Assembly (NCBI GenBank): GCA_023091735.1 | Contig: JALKBU010000103.1 | Location: forward strand, 1 to 64,000 | DNA length: 64,000 bases | From: Trichomonas tenax | Taxonomy: Eukaryota > Parabasalia > Trichomonadida > Trichomonadidae | Reading direction: 5' to 3' | In this document: positions 58,176 to 64,000 of the stretch, one piece after another | How positions within the stretch are numbered: the first letter of the stretch is position 1 | Layout: every line of letters begins with the position of its first letter | The notes under the pieces: generated by a model | Database searches by the model: none | Seen by the model: the letters and a program-made list of their open reading frames with translations, nothing else | Told to the model about the DNA's origin: nothing | Position numbers and translations under genes: made by a program

Positions 58176-59297
58176 TTTAAATCATGTCACGTTTTTAAGC
58201 GGTTTTGACAGCGGCTTTCAAAAATGCCATTGACACAGATATATATGTAGATTAATATTTTCATGAAAATCATTTTGAGATGTAAAACATTACATTTGAA
58301 AAGTTCGTAATTTTAATCAATCAATATCATAGAGTCTATTCCCGAATAACCGCTAAATCATGTCACGTTTTAGATTTTCAGATTGAATAAGGTTATAAAA
58401 CATATTACATAAATTAATTTATGTATTATGATGAATATAATTTTTATGAATGTTGATAGTCAAAATAAGGTTATTATCCAAAATAGATTCGTGAAAGAAC
58501 TTTGTTTGGAAGGTTTCGCAGAATATGTTTGAAATCACTTTAAGCTGGAGCCATTATATCTGTTACCTAAACCTTCATCTTCGTCAAAATATTGATCAAA
58601 TTATATTATCTAACATATCGAGATTGACATTTATTTCTTGCACCAATAGATATTTCCTGAGTAGCTCTTTACTAACTTGATATACTCGCACATGTGTTGT
58701 AAAAAAGATGATGTAAACCAAATTTGCCATGTAAACAATGAATCAATATTGATGAAATGTTGATATTTATTTTAAGCCATAATTCATTCTTTCTAGGTAA
58801 CATTCAATCCCATGGTATCTAAATTAATTACAAGAACATGTTATCTCCGTCATAATGAACTTAGAATCGAGAATGTGTTTTTATTTTACTATATTCATAT
58901 GTTCTTGCCATTCCTAAAACAAACATATGTTTATTAGGTAATGAGATTAAATTTTTGATGTGTTTTAAATGCTAAAGATGTTTCAATCAATCATATTGAT
59001 TGGTTGAAATTAATTCCACTAAAAATCGTAAGTCACAGATAATGTAATATCATGAATGAGCTCTGGGGTATAGCTATGAGAAGAAAGAAATGAGAATTGC
59101 ATGAAAAAACACTTTATTGAAATGTATATAATAAAACATGAACAAGTCACTTATAAATCAATGGTATTTTCAAACCATCGTTACCCGTTGTCCCTACAAC
59201 AAACCAGTGGTCATATAGAGTGATCAGACATATCAAAATTGAAGAGTAAGCACAAAAATATGAGCAAAATAAATATGAAAATGAGTCGTGAAATATT
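58176..59297. other. Long spacer with one motif copy
   Basis: About 1.1 kb of AT-rich DNA without a readable gene. ATTTGCCATGTAAACA (58722-58737) is a reversed motif copy. TCATGTCACGTTTT occurs twice (58185 and 58359). Confidence 0.35.
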
Positions 59298-59954
59298 TCA
59301 ATCGAAGACTTTGAATCCATAAGCTTCTCTCTCGAACTTCCTATAGTTCAAATGGTGATTGACAATCTTCAAATGACCAATAATGATGTGTGTTGCGTTT
59401 GGCCCGAAATAAGCGCCATCAATCTCAACTAATGGACGAGGAATATAAACTTTACGGCAACAAGGGCAGAAACCATTAACATAGCTATGCCCGGGGTGAC
59501 TTGATGCTCCGATCGGCATCAATGGCTCCCTGTCGCAGTTTATTCGCGGACATATGCCATAAGTTTTCCTGGAGTATTTCTCCACCATCTGCTGTATTCC
59601 ATCAGGTGTAATAATGAACCTGGCGTGTATCATTCCGTAGACAATCGGAAGAATGTGCAAAATATGTTTGATAATTGACTTTGAGATTGTTTCTAAACTT
59701 TGTTGTCCGATTATAACATTCGTGCAGACATTAAAATAATAAGTGTAGTCTTCTTTGCTGATTCCTTCAATCTGATTGCGTAGATATTTTGGATAATTCA
59801 TATCTAAGCCGTATAAGTTGAATTTGTCTTTAATGAACTCGTCAGGAATCTCGCAGAACCATGAATTTTTGGCCAGAAACTCTTTCTTCCAATTCTGTGG
59901 CAACTTTCCGCCGAAATTATCCATTTGTAAAATTAGTGTAAATTTAGGCGCCAT
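59298..59954 (-). CDS. CSNK2B: Casein kinase II regulatory (beta) subunit
   Basis: The 218-residue protein matches CK2-beta, which dimerises and binds two catalytic alpha subunits. Matching pieces are SWFCEIPDEFIKDKFNLYGL at the N-terminus, MIHARFIITPDGIQQMVEKY, then the zinc-binding cysteines in YGICPRINC and GFCPCCRKVY, and GAYFGPNATHIII at the C-terminus. The four zinc cysteines needed for dimerisation are all present. The usual acidic groove after the first domain is reduced. The start at 59954 adds ten residues before a second ATG (MDNFGG); both are possible. Confidence 0.9.
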   Translation of the reverse strand: MAPKFTLILQMDNFGGKLPQNWKKEFLAKNSWFCEIPDEFIKDKFNLYGLDMNYPKYLRNQIEGISKEDYTYYFNVCTNVIIGQQSLETISKSIIKHILHILPIVYGMIHARFIITPDGIQQMVEKYSRKTYGICPRINCDREPLMPIGASSHPGHSYVNGFCPCCRKVYIPRPLVEIDGAYFGPNATHIIIGHLKIVNHHLNYRKFEREAYGFKVFD

Positions 59955-60565
59955 TCGAAATTATCGCGGTTCTGCATTACACTCCACATTTGACGACGAT
60001 TGGCTTAAAAATTTAGGCAATATTCCTAATATTTCGAAATTTGGAAAAATAAAAAACAATTATCAGCAAACAATTTTGATGTTTTTGGATTTTATTAGCA
60101 AATTGTATTATATTCATCATAATTAGAGGCGAAAATAAACTTTTTGACAAATCAAGAAATATTATGCCACGTAGTTTATTGAATTTAATTAAATTTTGTC
60201 ATGTAACTTATGAATATTATTTCTTGAATAAAAATGTTTACAAACATAGTTATAGAGAATTGCAATCAAACAATGAATACACATAATCAATTACATAATA
60301 TTTTAATTCAAAAACATAAGAATACCATTTTCAAAGTTTGAAATCAACATTCTTACAATCAATATTTAAATTGGAAAAAAGAAGATATAATGTCACATAA
60401 ACCCATCGGATAGAGTCTAATTATATATTATTGCATACAGTTTGTCTTATTTAGAAAATTGAATGAAATAATCTATATCATTATAAGATTTAGCATAATA
60501 AACATTGTTTAATTCATTCACGTGATAATGATTCTATTTATATTTTTCTTCAATTCAAAATTAGT
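59955..60565. other. Spacer with one motif copy
   Basis: AT-rich spacer between two minus-strand genes. ATTTTGTCATGTAAC (60193-60207) is a reversed motif copy. No gene is seen. Confidence 0.35.
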
Positions 60566-61042
60566 TTAATTCGTTGATAAAGCGCATAAACGTTCAAAGT
60601 ATGAAGTCACAGAGCTATCGTATTCAACAGCCTGGTTCTTCAAGAATTCGATGTCTTTAACGAATTGCCTCGAGATCGGTAAAATCGATCTTTTTCTCTG
60701 ATTTTTGAAGAAATCTCTGACTTTGTTTTTGTCGCATTTTGATTTCTCTGCAAGTTTTGCTACTGCTTCTTTCGTCAATACATTCATATCGAGCAGTTTC
60801 AGAAGATAATCATACATGTAATAGTTTTCTTCTTCTGGATTCATATATTTAACTTTCTCAGAGATTCTCACTTTGTAATGAATGTATTCTTTGACGCTTT
60901 GAGTTCTTGTTATATATTTCATGTATTTATTCTTAGTTTCTTCTAGGATATCCTCATACAGCTCCTGCGTTGTCTTTTCTATCTGATTTGTGTTTTGTTC
61001 TCCATTGTTTTGGAGCATTAAATAAAAAACTGATTTTGACAT
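60566..61042 (-). CDS. Homeodomain-like DNA-binding protein
   Basis: The 158-residue protein has a helix-turn-helix ending AKLAEKSKCDKNKVRDFFKN, then QRKRSILP (about residues 90-125). This is very like helices 2-3 of TALE/KN-type homeodomains, with the VxxFFxNQRKR recognition helix. The region before it (EEENYYMYDYLLKLLDMNVL) can form helix 1. The rest is helical and charged. It is likely a small transcription factor. Homeobox factors are few in parabasalids compared with Myb-type ones, so confirmation by structure comparison would be useful. Confidence 0.6.
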   Translation of the reverse strand: MSKSVFYLMLQNNGEQNTNQIEKTTQELYEDILEETKNKYMKYITRTQSVKEYIHYKVRISEKVKYMNPEEENYYMYDYLLKLLDMNVLTKEAVAKLAEKSKCDKNKVRDFFKNQRKRSILPISRQFVKDIEFLKNQAVEYDSSVTSYFERLCALSTN

Positions 61043-61347
61043 GCATCAAAAAGCTCTCAATTTTATACGTTAAACATCTCAAAGTTTTGACACTATAACT
61101 GCCTTTTATAAAATATATATCTTTAGGGTTTATTATTTTATAAAAATTATTTTCAATCAATTATTGGTACAAAACATCGTGTTAAAAGTTGATTTTTCAT
61201 AAAATAATCTTCGAGAAAATAAACTGATTGAAAACTACATCAAAATTGATTTTTTTTTCGATATTACATGTACTCCATTAAATAGAGTCAATGATAGTGT
61301 TTATCATTTATTTCTAATATATATACAAACATGTGAGTTAATATGAA
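61043..61347. other. Spacer, no gene seen
   Basis: AT-rich spacer between two minus-strand genes. A TTACATGTACTCC word at 61265 is only loosely like the recurrent motif. Confidence 0.3.
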
Positions 61348-63429
61348 TTACTTTCTATAATTAAGTTTTGTGTTTTTGACATTAATTAAGCCATTCTTTG
61401 TTGGATCATCAACATATGGACCTTTGTGCTTCACGATGAATGAAATCATCTTTAATATTCTCTCGGTTTTCTCTTCAACAGAGATCCACGTTAATTTTGG
61501 ATTCTGATTTGGTAATATTGAACTTTGAATTCTCAGTTTCTCTGAAAGCCAAAGTTTTGTTTCTTCTATCTCTTGGAGAATCAATCTAATATCTTGTCTG
61601 TCCGGTTTGAGAGGTCTGTCCATGATTCTCATTAATTCTTTATGCGTGAAATTGATAATATTCGTCAAATTATCAATTTTGATCTGAAGAAGATCATCAT
61701 TTTGTATTCTGTGGAATACATCAGCACAGGAATCTTCTAGATAGGATATTCTTAACTGAATTGTTTCGTTCTTGAATTTCTTCTGACTCTGGAACCATTT
61801 ATTTGATGACAAAACTGCTTTTTGTATCTTCAATCTTTCTGATTCTGATGAATATTTCAAATATTCATCTTTAAGAGTTTGGTTCGCGAGAAGAATCAAA
61901 GTATACATATAATTAATCGCTTCGTTCAATTCAACCTTTGCTGCTTCCATATGTTTCAGTTTTGGAAAGATTTCCAAAAGTTTCGTTCTCCAAGTTCTAT
62001 TTACTTTTCCAATCGGTTTTCTGAATCTCCAAAGGCCATCTTTCGTCTGATAGAGTGATGTATTTCTTCCTGCTGTTGTGTAAAGCATGTACATTGATGC
62101 TCCAGTTGGATAATGAGAAGCATTGATTTGAACATAATAGTTTCTTCGATAATTTAATTGTTTTGATGGATCAATCAATTCAACAGTTCTCAAGTCGAAT
62201 AATTCTGTTCTATATATATCCAAAGACTTGTACTCGAATGGCTTCATTCTGTACTGCAAATTAAGCGTTGCTGCAAACATTGTCGCTGCTTGAGACATCA
62301 TTTCATCTTGAAGAAGTGCTGTCGAAATATTTTCTAATTTGTAGAGTTTCTTGATGAGATCCTGAACAAGGGGCATTCTTGAGGACCCTCCAAGCAAGAA
62401 TATCTTGTCTGGCTTTGTTTTTATTTGTTTTGTCAAATTTAATAATCGATTTAATAAAGGTTCAGAAATTCGCTCTAAATTCGTGATATTTATATTGTAG
62501 CTCAAGTCGTGTTCATCATCAAGAAGTTCTATGTATCCATTCGTGTGCTTATTTACTGTCAGCAATTTTTTAACTTTTTCGGCTTCGTTCAATAAAATTT
62601 GTTCTGCTTTAGGCGTAATTTTATGAGAAAACTGTTTTCCAATAAAATCTGCTATCAGTACATCAAAATCTCGACCTCCAAGAGCGTCATCGAAAATATA
62701 TTCAAGTTCTTCAATGAATATTTCTTTGGTTTCAGTACGATTGAATTTCAAAACGAAAAGTTCAACATTTGATACTCCAAAATTGATGAAAAGAACATTT
62801 TGTTTTTTGATTTGATTATAAAAAGTTTGGCCGTACCAAATTCCGAGTGCTTTGGTCGAATCCACAATGTATGGTGTGAATCCTGCTTTCTTAGATGTGG
62901 TTCTTAACGAGTCTCGTGGATTTTGCGTGAAAAATTTTGGAACACTTATTGCAAAAGTGTCTATTCTGACATTTGGTAATTTTTCTCTTATTCTGTTATA
63001 AATATGTGTGAATGCATGTGCAAAAACGACTTCTGGCGGCAATCCAGCCGAAATTAATCGATTATTCGATAAATTTGATAGCAAAACATAGTTTTTTCTT
63101 GAATGCAATAGTTCTATTAGCTCTTTGTTACGTAATTTTCCAAGAAGAGTTGACGCAAATCGAATTGTCGAGTTAGAGAATTTTATCATATTTTTTCTAT
63201 CATTGTAAACATATTCAAAATCTTCGATATTCTCTTCTGATATCAGGTCAGGAATCGGGTGCGACTTAGGAATCACTGTCATTATCAAAGGAAATGAATT
63301 TGTGTTTTCATCTTCGCCCAATAATTCGAATTGCTGTCCATTTGTGAGATAGGAAACACGCAGAGATTCACTGCAAACGTCGACGCCGAAGACTGAACAT
63401 TGACAATAAATAAAAAAGAGAGAAAACAT
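61348..63429 (-). CDS. ER Hsp70-superfamily chaperone, Grp170/Lhs1-like
   Basis: The 693-residue protein has a short signal peptide (MFSLFFIYCQCSV), then an actin-like ATPase domain that begins FGVDVCSESL and contains DDALGGRDFDVLIADFI and IFLLGGSSRMPLVQDLI. The C-terminal third (about 490-690) is helical and resembles the extended substrate region of the Hsp110/Grp170 group. Those proteins act as exchange factors and holdases for BiP in the ER. Several N-glycosylation sites (NTS, NFT, NRT) support a luminal place. The phosphate-1 loop GIDLGTT is diverged. No KDEL-type signal is seen at the end. Confidence 0.8.
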   Translation of the reverse strand: MFSLFFIYCQCSVFGVDVCSESLRVSYLTNGQQFELLGEDENTNSFPLIMTVIPKSHPIPDLISEENIEDFEYVYNDRKNMIKFSNSTIRFASTLLGKLRNKELIELLHSRKNYVLLSNLSNNRLISAGLPPEVVFAHAFTHIYNRIREKLPNVRIDTFAISVPKFFTQNPRDSLRTTSKKAGFTPYIVDSTKALGIWYGQTFYNQIKKQNVLFINFGVSNVELFVLKFNRTETKEIFIEELEYIFDDALGGRDFDVLIADFIGKQFSHKITPKAEQILLNEAEKVKKLLTVNKHTNGYIELLDDEHDLSYNINITNLERISEPLLNRLLNLTKQIKTKPDKIFLLGGSSRMPLVQDLIKKLYKLENISTALLQDEMMSQAATMFAATLNLQYRMKPFEYKSLDIYRTELFDLRTVELIDPSKQLNYRRNYYVQINASHYPTGASMYMLYTTAGRNTSLYQTKDGLWRFRKPIGKVNRTWRTKLLEIFPKLKHMEAAKVELNEAINYMYTLILLANQTLKDEYLKYSSESERLKIQKAVLSSNKWFQSQKKFKNETIQLRISYLEDSCADVFHRIQNDDLLQIKIDNLTNIINFTHKELMRIMDRPLKPDRQDIRLILQEIEETKLWLSEKLRIQSSILPNQNPKLTWISVEEKTERILKMISFIVKHKGPYVDDPTKNGLINVKNTKLNYRK

Positions 63430-64000
63430 TTAATAAATTTTTTTTTGTTCCAAATTTTCATTTTATTTTATTTCTGGACCCGAAACATCTTCGAACGAAT
63501 ATTTGCATTAAAATTTTTGAGTTTTATTGATAAATTGACGAATTATTGCTAAATCTTTGATTTTAGTTGATATTTAGCAAAGGTGCTTACACTATTTTTT
63601 GACACCCTGTCACATTTTTCGGGTGTCTTTCTCCTTACTTAACTCGCTATTGACGATCCATTCATGGACTTCTGTGGCATGATGATAATGAAAACTATGG
63701 ATGGAAGCATATCTGCCTCATAATGCTGCAGGAAATGCCTTTCATCCTGGATAATCAACAAAAATATTTGGCGGGAAAATTGTAAAAGTGACAGAAATAT
63801 CATGGTCAGCAAATACACAACAGAAGTCATCGCAATACATGGAAGTAGTGCTCCTTGTGGCGTTGTGGCACCAGATGTTTGTAGCTTGTGATCACAATTT
63901 TAATTTGCAAACAAGCTCATTCACTACAAATCAGATCGAAGCAAGCTTGTTTCGATTTAATTTGTCATTTTTAGTAATCCTGATTTTATCTCGTTATTAT
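63430..64000. other. Right-edge region, no gene accepted
   Basis: AT-rich promoter side of the Hsp70-like gene, then a slightly more GC-rich part (63640-63900) with only short broken frames on both strands. A plus-strand piece near 63803-63890 (VSKYTTEVIAIHGSSAPCGV) may be a gene remnant. Confidence 0.3.

Noticed and set aside
1..64000. tRNA, rRNA or CRISPR loci
   Set aside because: I looked for A/B-box and TPsiC-like words and for regular short repeats with unique spacers on both strands and saw none.

Overview
The window looks like nuclear DNA of a parabasalid (trichomonad) protist. It is AT-rich and has about 33 intact or nearly intact protein genes, none with a clear intron. Highly expressed genes prefer C-ending codons but use ACA for Thr and CCA for Pro. 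Some starts have a TCAYW-type initiator a few bases upstream (1038-1042, 57095-57099). One gene (6208-6900) resembles the trichomonad initiator-binding (IBD) family. There are also decayed Polinton-like and tyrosine-recombinase element pieces. I cannot tell Trichomonas from Tritrichomonas or a relative.

Layout. 0-19 kb is mostly housekeeping: ribosomal uL10 (partial), a Sec22-like SNARE, a coiled-coil protein, a Set1-like methyltransferase, the IBD-like factor, ribosomal uS7, ubiquitin-eL40, an NT-C2 protein, Utp25, a nucleoplasmin-like protein, a Wntless-like membrane protein, a PH-domain kinase and TMEM18. 19-24.7 kb mixes a ubiquitin pseudogene, decayed surface-protein-like genes and a DNA polymerase B fragment with one good gene, a PAP2 phosphatase. 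24.7-30 kb has eIF2B-alpha, a broken ankyrin gene, a papain-like but apparently inactive membrane protein and a profilin. 30-34 kb is a graveyard of mobile elements: tyrosine recombinase ends, a primase-helicase with stops, a GC-rich island and a TTAA-flanked inverted-repeat element. 34-48 kb has pyridoxal kinase, Trm82/WDR4, a coiled-coil protein, a long palindrome, a saposin-like protein, PRMT1, a pseudokinase and a MATE transporter. 48-64 kb has an SRAP-like protein without its catalytic cysteine, a TIR element next to a Rac pseudogene, KTI12, an L-type lectin, an Arf-like GTPase, CK2-beta, a homeodomain-like protein and an ER Hsp70-like protein.

Gene relationships. Genes are single units with short spacers and no operons. 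Ribosome and translation functions (uL10, uS7, eL40, Utp25, eIF2B-alpha, Trm82, KTI12) and secretory-pathway functions (Sec22, lectin, Hsp70-like, Wntless-like) recur. The most striking unexplained signal is a near-palindromic 12-14 base motif, TTTACATGWCAAA and variants (T[G/A]CCA, CACGACA, CGTGACA). I count about 45 copies, almost all in spacers, often in clusters of 3-7 upstream of start codons. A second motif, TTGGTC(T)RGCCTTTT, abuts the start codons of all three ribosomal protein genes. All calls come from reading the sequence; no database search was run.
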